64,000 nucleotides of DNA from Cytobacillus oceanisediminis (GCF_003182355.1 NZ_QGTW01000004.1:62001-126000), one strand, 5' to 3'; numbered from the stretch's first letter, positions 42,916 through 52,420 are shown. Numbers and translations: made by a program. Notes: generated from the letters alone by a model not told the origin.

Positions 42916-43491
42916 ATGAAGCAGGCTGACATCTTTATGGCTTTTTTTAGAGTGGGCATTCTGGGGTATGGCGGCGGGCCGTCATCGATTCCGCTTGTCC
43001 ATAAAGAGGTTGTTGATAAATATAAATGGATGGATACGGATGAGTTTGGCGATGTGCTGGCACTTGGGAATGCGCTGCCTGGCCCGATTGCGACGAAAAT
43101 GGCCGGCTATATCGGCTACCGCGTTGGCGGAATTCTTGGCATGGTGAATGCACTCATAGCCACCATGGTTCCAACCATTGTCCTTATGATTATTCTTCTT
43201 ACTGCACTAAATACGTTTAAAGATCAGCCATGGGTCGCCGGCATGACGAAGGCGGTTGTTCCGGTTGTGGCAGTCATGCTCGCTACATTGACCTGGGACT
43301 TCGTTAAAAAGTCAACGAAATCATCACTAGGCTGGGGCTGGACACTTCTTTTTGTAGCGGCAAGCCTGATTCTTCTTGAGTTTGTGAACATTCATCCTGC
43401 CATCATCATTTTTGCTTTACTCTTAACAGCTCTGCTGAAAAAGGACGCGGCTGAAAAAAATGAAGCGAAGAAGGAGAAGAACCCAGCATGA
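42916..43491 (+). CDS. ywrB: Chromate transporter subunit, first half (YwrB-like)
   Basis: A 191-residue membrane protein equal to one half of the CHR family. Signature FRVGILGYGGGPSSIPLVH, then LALGNALPGPIATKMAGYIG. Five to six spans. It overlaps the next gene by four bases (ATGA); two half-size CHR proteins work together as a heteromeric transporter for chromate or a related anion. Tail is Lys/Glu-rich and cytoplasmic. Confidence 0.9.
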   Translation: MKQADIFMAFFRVGILGYGGGPSSIPLVHKEVVDKYKWMDTDEFGDVLALGNALPGPIATKMAGYIGYRVGGILGMVNALIATMVPTIVLMIILLTALNTFKDQPWVAGMTKAVVPVVAVMLATLTWDFVKKSTKSSLGWGWTLLFVAASLILLEFVNIHPAIIIFALLLTALLKKDAAEKNEAKKEKNPA

Positions 43492-44018
43492 TATACGTAC
43501 AGATTTTCTTGGCATTTTTCATCCCGGGGATTCTTGGATACGGTGGGGGACCGGCATCCATTCCTTTGGTTGAAAACGAGGTAGTAGACAATTATGAATG
43601 GCTGACCGTTAATGAGTTCAGTGAAGTGCTGGCAATGGGCAACGCGCTGCCTGGTCCGATCGCCACAAAAATGGCGGGCTATATCGGCTTCCAGCAGGCG
43701 GGAGTGCTCGGAGCCATTGTTGGGGTGTTTGCAACTGTTGCCCCATCATTGATTCTGATGATTACTTTGCTTGGACTGCTGATGAAATATAAGGAATCAC
43801 CGCGCGTCAAACGGATGACTACTTATATCCGTCCGGTAATTGCCGTCCTGCTTGGGATCATGACATATGATTTCTTTTTCTCAGCTTATAAAGGCGTCGG
43901 CATCTGGCAGACACTCTTCATTGGGCTGCTAAGCTTTTTCCTAATGGAAAAGCTTAAAGTGCATCCAGCTTACGTCATTGCCGGGGCGCTTGTTTACGGG
44001 GGACTTGTTTTAGCATAG
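43488..44018 (+). CDS. ywrA: Chromate transporter subunit, second half (YwrA-like)
   Basis: A 176-residue homologue of the preceding gene, with FFIPGILGYGGGPASIPLVE and LAMGNALPGPIATKMAGYIG. Translationally coupled to it by a 4-base overlap with AAGGAG upstream. Together they make a full CHR transporter. Downstream a DUF1028 gene follows after 14 bases, so the unit continues. Confidence 0.9.
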   Translation: MIYVQIFLAFFIPGILGYGGGPASIPLVENEVVDNYEWLTVNEFSEVLAMGNALPGPIATKMAGYIGFQQAGVLGAIVGVFATVAPSLILMITLLGLLMKYKESPRVKRMTTYIRPVIAVLLGIMTYDFFFSAYKGVGIWQTLFIGLLSFFLMEKLKVHPAYVIAGALVYGGLVLA

Positions 44019-44032
44019 GGGAGGTTTCATAC

Positions 44033-44875
44033 ATGACATTTTCAATTGTTGGATACGATCCAAAAGAAAAAGAATGGGGAATTGCGGTTCAATCGAAATT
44101 TTTAGGAGTTGGCGCAGTTGTACCGTTTGCAAAGGCTGGTGCAGGAGCAGTGGCGACCCAGTCATATGCCAATACATCATATGGCCCGCGGGCATTGCAA
44201 TTAATGGAGGAAGGCAAAACGGCTGAGGAAGCGCTCGAAATCATTACAAAAGATGATCCTGAAAAAGAGCTCCGCCAGGTCGGTTTGCTGGATGCAATGG
44301 GGAATCCGGCAACCTTCACAGGGGAAGGCTGCTACACCTGGGCAGGCGGAATGACGGGCCCTCATTTTGCCGCTCAGGGGAATATTTTAGTCGATGAAAA
44401 AACTGTTCAGGCGATGGGCCAGACATTTATCAGCACGGAAGGTTCTCTGGCGGAACGTCTGCTTGCTTCATTGAACGCAGGCCAGTCAGCAGGCGGTGAT
44501 AGCCGCGGCCAGCAGTCTGCAGCACTGTTGGTCGTAAAAGAGGCCGGCGGATACGGAGGGTTTAACGACCGTTACATCGATTTGCGAGTCGATGACCATC
44601 CGGAGCCAATCACTGAGTTGATCCGGATTTATCATCTTCAGCAGCTTTATTTTGCTCCTTCAAAGGCTGATCGGATCGCTGCGATTGAAGGCGAGGTAAG
44701 AGAAGTGCTGGCTCGGGAACTTGTGCGCCTTACATATTTAGAGGCCGGCAAGGGTGATAAACAGCTTTTAAAAGCATTAACAGCCTATATCCATACTGAA
44801 AACTTCGAAGCCCGCGAGCAGGAAGCGGGTAAGATTGACCTGGATGTTTTGGATTACATGAAAAAACAATCATAA
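44033..44875 (+). CDS. DUF1028 family protein
   Basis: A 280-residue soluble protein of the DUF1028 family, predicted to have an N-terminal-nucleophile-hydrolase-like fold. Characteristic segments are FSIVGYDPKEKEWGIAVQSK, GAVATQSYANTSYGP, FTGEGCYTWAGG and AGGDSRGQQSAALLVVKE. The C-terminal 60 residues are helical. GGGGAGG site upstream. Co-transcribed with the chromate transporter and probably the gamma-glutamyltransferase gene. The enzymatic activity of the family has not been established to my knowledge. Confidence 0.88.
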   Translation: MTFSIVGYDPKEKEWGIAVQSKFLGVGAVVPFAKAGAGAVATQSYANTSYGPRALQLMEEGKTAEEALEIITKDDPEKELRQVGLLDAMGNPATFTGEGCYTWAGGMTGPHFAAQGNILVDEKTVQAMGQTFISTEGSLAERLLASLNAGQSAGGDSRGQQSAALLVVKEAGGYGGFNDRYIDLRVDDHPEPITELIRIYHLQQLYFAPSKADRIAAIEGEVREVLARELVRLTYLEAGKGDKQLLKALTAYIHTENFEAREQEAGKIDLDVLDYMKKQS

Positions 44876-44878
44876 TTA

Positions 44879-44913
44879 GGAAAACGGAGAGTGAGGGCTC
44901 TCCGTTTTTTCTA
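44879..44913 (+). terminator. Terminator after the DUF1028 gene
   Basis: AAAACGGAGAG / CTCTCCGTTTT stem followed by TTCTATTTTT. A repeat array follows 40 bases later. Confidence 0.92.
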
Positions 44914-44929
44914 TTTTTACTAGGTAATT

Positions 44930-45071
44930 GGTGGAAAGTTGATAGGACGCGAAGTGACCGATATATTGAAAAACTGACCGATAAAAATGAAATTTGACCG
45001 ATATATCGAAAAAGTGACCGATAAAATCAAAATTTGACCGATAAACCTGATGAAGTGACCGATATATCGTC
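44930..45071. repeat. 20-bp-period TGACCGATA array, copy A
   Basis: GACCG starts at 44956, 44976, 44996, 45016, 45036 and 45057: four steps of 20 bases, then 21. The tail of each unit alternates between ATATATYG and ATAAAA. The 16 bases before the array (GTTGATAGGACGCG) and the spacers are shared with copy B at 46391-46523. It lies directly behind a terminator. Confidence 0.9.
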
Positions 45072-45255
45072 ATCGTGCCTGAAATTTACTCTTTAATAAG
45101 GTCTTTTCACTCGAAAATTAAAGCTATATTTCACTTGCCTGGTTAAAAGCTATCTGACAAGAGCCAATTGTTTTAATTTACTTGAAAAATGCCCATTCTG
45201 CCGATTAATGTTAGGATAGTAGAATCGAATGAAATTAGTAGGAGAGATTTAAAGC

Positions 45256-46317
45256 ATGTCAACAATTAAAGTAAGCAGAAACGAACCGTGCCCATGCGGC
45301 AGCGGGAAAAAATATAAGAAGTGCTGCGGCAGCAAGGATGCTGTTTCGATTAAGGAAGTACTGAACCATGAAATCATTGAACTTCAAAAGGAAGCGAGAA
45401 TTTTTGCCCTTACCCATTATGCGGATGATATAAAAGAGGATTTTACCGATCTTCTTGATATACTCGAAGACATTGAAGGGGAAGAAAAAGAGTTCTATGA
45501 ATTTGTTCACTCTTTCTGGTACATTCTATTCGGTACCATAGAGGAAGAGGAATCCATCATGGACGAGTTTATTCGTGTGAAAATGCCTTACATTTCGCGT
45601 CCGCGCCTAAAAAACATTTTACAATCCTGGGCTGAGGGCAAAGCTGTAGCTGGAATCATGACTGAAGTTACCGAAGATCAGGCTGTTATTAAGGATACCT
45701 TAACAGGGAAGATCTATAGTGTTTCGCTTTTTGGCGATTTGCATGGCTTTGAGGAAGGGAATTTCGCCTTTGCTATTCTTCTTCCATATGGAGAAGAGTA
45801 TCTGGCGTTTCCGGCAATTTTTGATCTGCCGAAAGAACATGCCGCAAAATTTGAGGATTATATCCAATATTCTTTTGAAGAAGAAGGTTATGATAACCCG
45901 GAAGAATATTTGGCGGAATATCTCGTCGATCTTATGAACGACACACCTAAATCAGTGTCTGCTGCTCCAACTATGGATAATTTCGACTGGCCGAGTAAAG
46001 GCGCCAAGCAGGTGGCTGAGATTTTCAGAGACGATATGATAGAAGCAGGTGAAGAACCATGGATCATCGGCATGGGGATTTCTCTCTGGATGGACTATTG
46101 CGAAAAGACAGGCAAACAGGTGAAAAAGCCTGATAATTACGTTGCTGGACTCCGCTATCTTGTTACCACAATAGCTGATTCTAAGGAAAATCTGACTCAG
46201 AAGGAATTCGGCGAAAAGTATGGCATCAATGCAAGCCGCGTATCGACCTATTACGGTGAGATTTATAATGAAGTTGAGGATACGATCCGCAAGCTAATTG
46301 AGGAATCGAATTCTTAA
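45256..46317 (+). CDS. SEC-C motif protein of unknown function
   Basis: A 353-residue soluble, acidic protein. The N-terminal SEC-C zinc motif is [19 protein letters not shown] (residues 6-24), almost the same as the C-terminal tail of SecA in this window ([19 protein letters not shown]). The remainder has no recognised domain but a Glu/Asp-rich helical central part and a C-terminal region with a possible helix-turn-helix (QKEFGEKYGINASRVSTYY). GGAGAG site upstream. It is flanked on both sides by copies of the 20-bp-period array. SEC-C motifs bind zinc and sometimes ribosomes or SecB; its role here is unknown. Confidence 0.85.
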   Translation: MSTIKVSRNEPCPCGSGKKYKKCCGSKDAVSIKEVLNHEIIELQKEARIFALTHYADDIKEDFTDLLDILEDIEGEEKEFYEFVHSFWYILFGTIEEEESIMDEFIRVKMPYISRPRLKNILQSWAEGKAVAGIMTEVTEDQAVIKDTLTGKIYSVSLFGDLHGFEEGNFAFAILLPYGEEYLAFPAIFDLPKEHAAKFEDYIQYSFEEEGYDNPEEYLAEYLVDLMNDTPKSVSAAPTMDNFDWPSKGAKQVAEIFRDDMIEAGEEPWIIGMGISLWMDYCEKTGKQVKKPDNYVAGLRYLVTTIADSKENLTQKEFGEKYGINASRVSTYYGEIYNEVEDTIRKLIEESNS

Positions 46318-46322
46318 TGGGC

Positions 46323-46366
46323 ACAGAAAAAAACGGAGGGCTTTTTTGGGCTCTCTGTTTTTCTTA
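46323..46366 (+). terminator. Terminator after the SEC-C gene
   Basis: AACGGAGGGC / GGGCTCTCTGTT imperfect stem followed by TTTTCTT. It resembles the terminator before array copy A. Confidence 0.75.
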
Positions 46367-46387
46367 TCTTCACCTTGTGAATGCAGG

Positions 46388-46523
46388 AATGTTGATAGGA
46401 TGCAGAGTGACCGCTAAATTGAAAAAGTGACCGATAAAAATGAAATCTGACCGATATATCGAAAAAGTGACCGATAAAATCAAAATCTGACCGATAAACC
46501 TGGCAAAGTGACCGATATATTGT
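46388..46523. repeat. 20-bp-period TGACCGATA array, copy B
   Basis: GACCG starts at 46409, 46429, 46449, 46469, 46489 and 46510, the same 20-20-20-20-21 spacing as copy A. Unit order and spacer bases are nearly the same (one unit has GACCGCTA). Each copy follows a gene terminator. Confidence 0.9.
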
Positions 46524-46610
46524 TTAGAGCTTAAAAATGAAGTCAATAAAGCAGGAGATTTCTCTCCCAAAGCCGAATTCTATCCCGAAATCCCAAAAGG
46601 AGTGTTGCTT

Positions 46611-47603
46611 TTGATTGAAAAAGAACGATTTGTACCTATCCGAATTCAAAAAAATCATGCATTGCTGAAGAGAATCCCGAAGAACCATCCAAAAAGGCCT
46701 GATATTGAATCTGATCAAAGCAGAAGACTTGCAGGATATAAAGGAGAGCTAGCCATTGATTTTTACTTAAATAAACTGCCAGAGAAAGAGTATCTAATCC
46801 TCCATGACCTCCGCCTTTCGAATGGCAAGTACTTTTTCCAAATTGACACGCTGCTCCTCAGCACAGCTTTTGCCTTAGTTTTAGAAGTAAAGAACTACAA
46901 CGGCACATTATTTTTCGACCCGGATTTTAATCAATTAATTCAAACGAACAACAAGGGAGAAACCAAAGGATATCCCAATCCGATTGAACAAGCCAGCCAG
47001 CAGAGCTCGGAACTGAAAAAATGGTTCCACAAGCGGAACATCACCATTCCGGTCGAATATCTTATCATTATCAGTAAGCCTTCCACTATCCTCAAAACGG
47101 CTCCCGGCTACTCCAAAATGCTGCTAAAAGTCCAGCATGCCCAATTCCTCCTGAGGAGCATTGAAAAAATAAAAGCCTCTTACAAAAACGAAGTTATGAC
47201 AGCAAAAAACCTAAAGAAAATTTCCCGTACGATTATAAAAGAGCACACTCCCGAAACTTTTGATATCTTAAAATACTACGGAATTCTACCCGGCGATATA
47301 CAAACAGGAGTGATATGCAAAGCTTGTTCATCACTTCCTATGAAGCGCCACTTCGGCACATGGTATTGCGCCAATTGCCATTCAAAAGATAAGAATGCTC
47401 ACGTCCAAGCCCTTAAAGATCTATTCCTCTTAAACAAAAATTCTTCATTAACCAATCAGGAGATCTGCCGCTTCCTGCACCTGCCTTCCGGGGATATCGC
47501 TAAAAAACTGCTCACTTCCATGCAGCTTCCCTATTCCGGTTCAAAGAAGGGCAGGGTTTATTTCCCCCCGCCCGGCTACCAGCAAATGAAGGAGTTAGAA
47601 TGA
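46611..47603 (+). CDS. NERD domain protein
   Basis: A 330-residue protein. The NERD (nuclease-related) domain covers about 38-150, with GYKGELAIDFYLNKLPEKEY, then the catalytic-type pattern FQIDTLLLS and LVLEVKNYNGTL (Asp, Glu-x-Lys as in restriction-endonuclease folds). A C-terminal zinc ribbon follows (CKACSS, CANCHS, about 238-262) and a winged-helix-like end. The TTG at 46611 is favoured by AAAAGGAG 8 bases upstream; the frame is open nine bases further. DNA cleavage or processing is suggested by the fold but not demonstrated. Confidence 0.85.
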   Translation: MIEKERFVPIRIQKNHALLKRIPKNHPKRPDIESDQSRRLAGYKGELAIDFYLNKLPEKEYLILHDLRLSNGKYFFQIDTLLLSTAFALVLEVKNYNGTLFFDPDFNQLIQTNNKGETKGYPNPIEQASQQSSELKKWFHKRNITIPVEYLIIISKPSTILKTAPGYSKMLLKVQHAQFLLRSIEKIKASYKNEVMTAKNLKKISRTIIKEHTPETFDILKYYGILPGDIQTGVICKACSSLPMKRHFGTWYCANCHSKDKNAHVQALKDLFLLNKNSSLTNQEICRFLHLPSGDIAKKLLTSMQLPYSGSKKGRVYFPPPGYQQMKELE

Positions 47604-47977
47604 GGCAGGGGGTGGCATAAGTTGTCACCCCCCTCCCAAAGTGGTAATATTAATAAGAAATAATGTGAATTTTCATGGGAGGATTCCGCCGGCAAAAAGC
47701 GAATCTTTTTTAATTACTACCTATGCAATTGATGTATAGGCTTAAAATTGACTTTAATATTAGACATGTCTAGCTCCAGCGCCTAGGGACTCGAGGTCAT
47801 AAACCGTTCCCCTGCTGAAGGCAAAATACGCCTTCCTCCGGGGCCCGTCTTATGCTTGTGGCCCGCAGGAAGCGGGTTATGCAGACGTTGCCACAGGACG
47901 TGGCGGTCTTAGTCTGCATTCCTTCCTATTGAGGCGCTTGCGCTTTTCTGATTATCCAACATAAAGGAGCGTTTTGA
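47604..47977. other. secA leader region with dispersed repeat
   Basis: Non-coding. A repeat fills 47766-47952, so the last 25 bases contain only the secA ribosome site. The first 160 bases hold a GGGGGTGGCA / TGTCACCCCC hairpin (47609-47634) that probably terminates the NERD gene, although no T run follows. Confidence 0.65.
47766..47952. repeat. Dispersed repeat CTAGCTCCAGCGCCTAG ... GGCGCTTGCGCTTTTCT
   Basis: About 187 bases, GC-rich compared with the surroundings, starting TGTCTAGCTCCAGCGCCTAG and ending GAGGCGCTTGCGCTTTTCT. The ends pair (AGCGCC / GGCGCT). Internal palindromes (GAAGGC.AAAATAC.GCCTTC, GCCCGCAGG.AAGCGGG) suggest a structured RNA or DNA element. I recall similar sequences at many sites in Bacillaceae genomes. 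It ends 25 bases before secA. Confidence 0.75.
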
Positions 47978-50491
47978 ATGCTTGGGATTTTAAATAAAGT
48001 GTTTGATCAAAATAAACGCGAAATAAAACGTCTCACCAAAATGGCAGAACAAATCGATGCACTTGCATCCGATACTGAAAAATTATCGGACGAGCAGCTG
48101 CGTGCAAAAACGGAAGAATTTAAGGCACGCTACCAAAAGGGTGAATCCGTTGACGATATGCTGATCGAAGCATTTGCAGTTGTCCGCGAAGCAGCGAAGC
48201 GCGTTCTTGGCCTATATCCTTATCCGGTCCAATTAATGGGGGGCGTCTCCCTTCATGAAGGAAATATCTCCGAGATGAAAACCGGTGAAGGTAAAACCTT
48301 GACTGCGACCATGCCGGTTTACCTGAACGCATTAACAGGCAAAGGCGTTCACGTTGTAACGGTCAACGAATACCTTGCCAGCCGTGACGCCACTGAAATG
48401 GGCCAGCTTTACGAATTCCTTGGCCTGACTGTCGGCCTCAACTTGAACGGACTTTCCAAAGAAGAAAAGCAGGCGGCCTATGCTGCCGACATCACATACA
48501 GCACCAACAATGAGCTTGGCTTTGACTACCTTCGCGACAACATGGTTCTTTACAAAGAGCAGAAGGTGCAGCGCCCGCTTCATTATGCCGTAATCGATGA
48601 AGTCGACTCCATCCTTATCGACGAAGCGCGTACACCGCTGATCATTTCCGGCTCTGCGCAAAAGTCAACCCAGCTATATATTCAGGCAAATGCCTTTGTC
48701 AGCCGCCTGAAAAAAGACGAGGATTACACGTATGATGAGAAAACAAAAGGTGTTCAGCTGACAGAGGAAGGGATGACGAAAGCGGAAAAAGCTTTCGGTA
48801 TCGAAAACCTTTTCGACATTTCGCATGTAGCGCTTAACCATCATATTACACAGGCGCTCAAAGCGCATTCCAGCATGCATCTTGACGTTGACTATGTCGT
48901 TCAAGAAGGCGAAATTGTTATCGTTGACCAATTTACTGGCCGTCTGATGAAGGGCCGCCGCTACAGCGATGGGCTTCACCAGGCAATCGAAGCAAAAGAA
49001 GGCCTTGAAATCCAAAACGAAAGCATGACACTTGCGACGATTACATTCCAGAACTACTTCCGTATGTACGAAAAGCTTGCCGGTATGACAGGTACAGCGA
49101 AAACGGAAGAAGAGGAATTCCGCAATATTTACAATATGAACGTTGTTGTCATTCCGACAAACCGTCCGATTGCCCGTGACGACCGTCCGGATTTAATCTA
49201 CGCAACAATGGACGGCAAGTTCCGCGCCGTTGTGGAAGATATCGCTGAACGCTACAAAAATGGACAGCCTGTTCTTGTCGGCACAGTGGCAATCGAAACA
49301 TCTGAAATTATCTCTAAATACCTTTCCAAAAAAGGTGTTCCGCATAATGTCCTGAACGCGAAAAATCACGGCCGTGAAGCTGAAATTATCGCGGACGCAG
49401 GTAAGCAAGGTGCCGTTACGATTGCAACCAATATGGCGGGCCGCGGTACCGACATCAAGCTTGGCGAAGGCGTAAAGGAACGCGGCGGTCTTGCTGTTAT
49501 CGGTACAGAGCGCCATGAGAGCAGACGTATTGATAACCAGCTACGCGGACGTTCAGGACGTCAGGGAGACCCGGGTGTGACACAGTTCTATCTTTCTATG
49601 GAAGATGAACTGATGCGCCGCTTCGGCTCTGACAATATGAAATCGATGATGGAGCGCCTCGGCATGGATGACACCCAGCCGATCCAGAGCAAAATGGTTT
49701 CAAGAGCGGTTGAATCTGCGCAAAAACGCGTTGAGGGCAACAACTTTGATGCTCGTAAGCAGCTTCTTTCCTACGATGACGTTCTTCGCCAGCAGCGTGA
49801 AATCCTGTACGGCCAGCGTAACGAAGTTCTTGAGTCCGAGAACTTAAGAGACATCGTTGAAAAAATGATCATGACCAGCATCCAGCGAAATGTGGAAGCC
49901 TATGCGCCAGGTCATGAGGATGAGGAAAACTGGAACCTGCAAGGCATCATTGACTATGTAAATGGCAACCTTCTTCATGAAGGCGACCTGACAGTCAATG
50001 ATATCCGCGGCAAAGATACAGAAGAAATCGCTGAAACGATTTTTGCCAAGGTGAAAGAACGCTATGATGAAAAAGAGCAAATGCTTCAGCCAGAGCAAAT
50101 GCGCGAATTCGAGAAAGTTATTGTGCTTCGTGCCGTTGACTCCAAGTGGATGGATCACATCGATGCGATGGACCAGCTTCGCCAGGGTATCCACCTGCGT
50201 GCATACGGCCAGACAGATCCGCTTCGCGAGTACCAGGCAGAAGGCTTTGCGATGTTCGAAAGCATGATTGCGTCCATCGAAGAAGATGTCGCCAAGTACA
50301 TCATGAAAGCCGAAATCCGCAACAACCTGGAGCGCCAGGAAGTCGCCAAAGGCCAGGCCGTCAACCCGAAGGAAGACGGAGAAAAGGTCAAGAAAAAGCC
50401 AGTCGTCAAGCAAATGGACATCGGACGCAACGACCCGTGCATCTGCGGCAGCGGCAAAAAATATAAAAACTGCTGTGGTGCAGAGAAATAA
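47978..50491 (+). CDS. secA: Preprotein translocase ATPase SecA
   Basis: The 837-residue housekeeping motor of the Sec pathway. Walker [16 protein letters not shown] (about 100), Walker [42 protein letters not shown] and the C-terminal zinc motif [19 protein letters not shown] that binds SecB or the membrane. AAAGGAG site upstream. It is the second SecA of the window, and its intact C-terminal motif separates it from SecA2. prfB follows, as in B. subtilis, but a dispersed repeat lies between. Confidence 0.98.
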   Translation: MLGILNKVFDQNKREIKRLTKMAEQIDALASDTEKLSDEQLRAKTEEFKARYQKGESVDDMLIEAFAVVREAAKRVLGLYPYPVQLMGGVSLHEGNISEMKTGEGKTLTATMPVYLNALTGKGVHVVTVNEYLASRDATEMGQLYEFLGLTVGLNLNGLSKEEKQAAYAADITYSTNNELGFDYLRDNMVLYKEQKVQRPLHYAVIDEVDSILIDEARTPLIISGSAQKSTQLYIQANAFVSRLKKDEDYTYDEKTKGVQLTEEGMTKAEKAFGIENLFDISHVALNHHITQALKAHSSMHLDVDYVVQEGEIVIVDQFTGRLMKGRRYSDGLHQAIEAKEGLEIQNESMTLATITFQNYFRMYEKLAGMTGTAKTEEEEFRNIYNMNVVVIPTNRPIARDDRPDLIYATMDGKFRAVVEDIAERYKNGQPVLVGTVAIETSEIISKYLSKKGVPHNVLNAKNHGREAEIIADAGKQGAVTIATNMAGRGTDIKLGEGVKERGGLAVIGTERHESRRIDNQLRGRSGRQGDPGVTQFYLSMEDELMRRFGSDNMKSMMERLGMDDTQPIQSKMVSRAVESAQKRVEGNNFDARKQLLSYDDVLRQQREILYGQRNEVLESENLRDIVEKMIMTSIQRNVEAYAPGHEDEENWNLQGIIDYVNGNLLHEGDLTVNDIRGKDTEEIAETIFAKVKERYDEKEQMLQPEQMREFEKVIVLRAVDSKWMDHIDAMDQLRQGIHLRAYGQTDPLREYQAEGFAMFESMIASIEEDVAKYIMKAEIRNNLERQEVAKGQAVNPKEDGEKVKKKPVVKQMDIGRNDPCICGSGKKYKNCCGAEK

Positions 50492-50831
50492 ACAACCGAG
50501 CCGGCAACAGCTTTGCCGGCTTCTCTCTTTGGAAAAAAGGGGAGGGCCTTGCGTGATGTAGGCACATAGGCATTTTTTAGATGGCTATTTTGGTCGGATA
50601 ACTAAGTTTAACCACTGAGTTGATTGGAGCGGAAGGCGCGAGACTCCTGCGGGAGGGAGACCCCGCAGACGCAGAGCGCCCAGGAGGCTCCCAGTAGCCC
50701 CGGGGTTCGCTGAGTGCCTGCAGCGGAAATCAACACTCAAAGTTAAGAGAGCTTATATAATATTTAATCAAATATACCTTTACAACATAATCACGCTATA
50801 ATAAGTAAAAATAATTTTTGAGGTGACGGAA
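50492..50831. other. secA-prfB intergenic region
   Basis: Contains GCCGGCAACAGC / GCTTTGCCGGC-type inverted repeat just after secA (50501-50523), likely its terminator, then the dispersed repeat at 50615-50736. The last 90 bases are AT-rich and hold the prfB promoter region (TATAAT at 50800). Confidence 0.65.
50615..50736. repeat. Dispersed Bacillaceae-type repeat, second copy
   Basis: Starts ACTGAGTTGATTGGAGCGGA and ends CAGCGGAAATCAACAC. The GTTGATT (50619) / AATCAAC (50728) ends are the same as in the copy at 7931-8058; the interior is GC-rich with CTCCTGCGGGAGGGAG-like palindromes. No coding content. Confidence 0.8.
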
Positions 50832-51945
50832 ATGGAATTAGCAGATATTCGCAATGAACTTGAAAAAACAGCTAAGATTTTAGCGGACTTTAGGGGGTCT
50901 CTTTGACTTAGAAAACAAAGAGGCGCGTATTGCCGAGCTTGATGATGTCATGCTGCAGCCTGGCTTCTGGGATGACCAGCAGGCTGCACAGGGTGTTATC
51001 AACGAATCCAATGCTCTTAAGGACCAGGTAAATGAATTTCACGATTTAAACGAAACGTTCGAAAACCTGGAATTAACGTATGAGCTGGTCAAAGAGGAAA
51101 GTGACGAAGAATTGCAGGCAGAGCTTGTTGATGAGCTTAAGGATTTAGTACAGCGCCTGAAAGACTTCGAACTGCAGCTTCTTTTAAGTGAAGAATACGA
51201 TAAAAACAATGCCATTCTTGAACTGCATCCAGGTGCAGGCGGAACCGAGTCACAGGACTGGGGCTCCATGCTTCTTCGCATGTATACAAGATGGGCCGAG
51301 AAAAAAGGCTTTAAAGTCGAAACCCTGGATTACCTTCCTGGGGATGAAGCGGGCATCAAGAGTGTTACGCTTAGCATCAAGGGCCATAATGCTTACGGAT
51401 ATTTAAAAGCAGAAAAAGGCGTACACCGTCTTGTAAGGATTTCGCCATTTGATTCATCAGGACGCCGTCATACTTCATTCGTATCCTGTGAAGTCATGCC
51501 GGAATTCAACGATGAAATTGAAATCGATATCCGTACAGAAGACCTGAAAATTGACACATACCGTGCAAGCGGCGCCGGCGGCCAGCACATTAACACCACT
51601 GACTCCGCCGTTCGTATCACGCACTTGCCAACAAATGTCGTGGTAACGTGCCAAACAGAACGTTCCCAGATCAAAAACCGCGAGCGCGCAATGAAAATGC
51701 TCCAGGCAAAGCTCTACCAAAAGAAAATCGAAGAGCAGGAGCAGGAACTTCTGGAAATCCGCGGCGAACAAAAAGAAATCGGCTGGGGAAGCCAAATCCG
51801 TTCTTACGTCTTCCATCCTTACTCCATGGTCAAAGACCACCGGACGAATACGGAAGTCGGAAATGTTCAGGGAGTCATGGACGGCGACCTTGATCTCTTT
51901 ATCAATGCATACTTGCGTTCAAGATTAAGTTTGTCTCAGGACTAA
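50832..51945 (+). CDS. prfB: Peptide chain release factor 2 with programmed +1 frameshift
   Basis: RF2 recognises UGA and UAA stop codons. The ATG at 50832 opens 24 codons to an in-frame TGA at 50904-50906. The site is AGGGGGT-CTCTTTGAC: an internal Shine-Dalgarno-like AGGGGG, the slippery CTT and then TGA C. Shifting +1 continues at GAC (50905) to 51945, giving about 370 residues. The release-factor domains show the SPF stop-codon tripeptide ([13 protein letters not shown]) and the GGQ catalytic motif ([14 protein letters not shown]). Frameshifting increases when RF2 is scarce, so expression is self-regulated. Confidence 0.97.
50897..50907 (+). promoter_or_regulatory. prfB programmed frameshift site
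   Basis: AGGGGGT (50892-50898) precedes CTT TGA C (50901-50907); this order of internal Shine-Dalgarno, slippery codon and UGA-C is the conserved RF2 autoregulatory signal. Confidence 0.96.
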
Positions 51946-52004
51946 AACACCTAAAGTTTATGACGGAAAATCACAAATTCAAAGAATTGCCCCAACCCAA
52001 TAAC

Positions 52005-52041
52005 CCAAAGCCTTTGCCAGCGAATGACTGGCAAAGGCTTA
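52005..52041 (+). terminator. prfB terminator
   Basis: AAGCCTTTGCCAG / CTGGCAAAGGCTT perfect stem with a 7-base loop, followed by ATTTCGTTT. Confidence 0.88.
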
Positions 52042-52245
52042 TTTCGTTTATAAAAGAAAATTTTTTTCTTCAAAAATATTTTACTAACATACTAAAAAAT
52101 CCCATTATCTTTAGTGATATGCCCTCTCTATATAACTAAGTGATTTTTCTGAAATAACGTTAATTATAATGTGCATTTTGAATATAAAAAATAGTTTGAC
52201 AATAAAACCTACTGAAGTTACAATACAAATAAGTTCATGAATACA

Positions 52246-52270
52246 GAACAGAGTTTTATAATGTAAAACA
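52246..52270 (+). promoter_or_regulatory. Shared promoter/operator of TRAP operon 1
   Basis: ACAGAGTTTTATAATGTAAAACAAA (key core GTTTTA-TAATG-TAAAAC, 52253-52269) is a perfect 6-bp inverted repeat that covers a TATAAT -10 box. The first 18 bases recur exactly before TRAP operon 2 (55481-55498). A repressor bound here would block the polymerase; the IclR-type regulator at 62129 is the best local candidate. Confidence 0.6.
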
Positions 52271-52360
52271 AATAGCGGAAGGGTGATTTACATATCAAAT
52301 TTTTTTAGTCGGTTTTGAAAGCGTTTTATTTTATGAAAAAGCCTTTTTTTGAACTTCCAA

Positions 52361-52396
52361 TGATAGCGCAAAAGATAGAGTACACTATCATTTTTT
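52361..52396 (+). terminator. Possible leader attenuator before dctP1
   Basis: TGATAG / CTATCA stem with an 18-base loop followed by TTTTTT, located after the promoter and 30 bases before dctP1. The stem is short, so it may also be an operator. Confidence 0.4.
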
Positions 52397-52420
52397 AAAA
52401 ATATTTGAGGGGGAGAATAG

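Larger units (their letters stand above)
51946..52420. other. Intergenic region between prfB and the first TRAP operon
   Basis: AT-rich, no coding sequence. It contains the prfB terminator, a promoter/operator-like element at 52246-52270 and a stem TGATAG / CTATCA (52361-52390) followed by six T, 30 bases before dctP, which could act as a leader attenuator. Confidence 0.65.

Noticed and set aside
44930..46523. GACCGATATA cores as sigma-D -10 boxes
   Set aside because: They resemble CCGATAT, but the nearest TAAA is only about 12 bases upstream rather than 14-16, and the flanking genes are not motility genes.
44876..46570. CRISPR array or real minus-strand genes in the GACCGATA repeats
   Set aside because: Repeats are too short, spacers of about 10 bases are shared between arrays, and no cas genes are near. 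Minus-strand ORFs there merely translate the 20-base periodicity.
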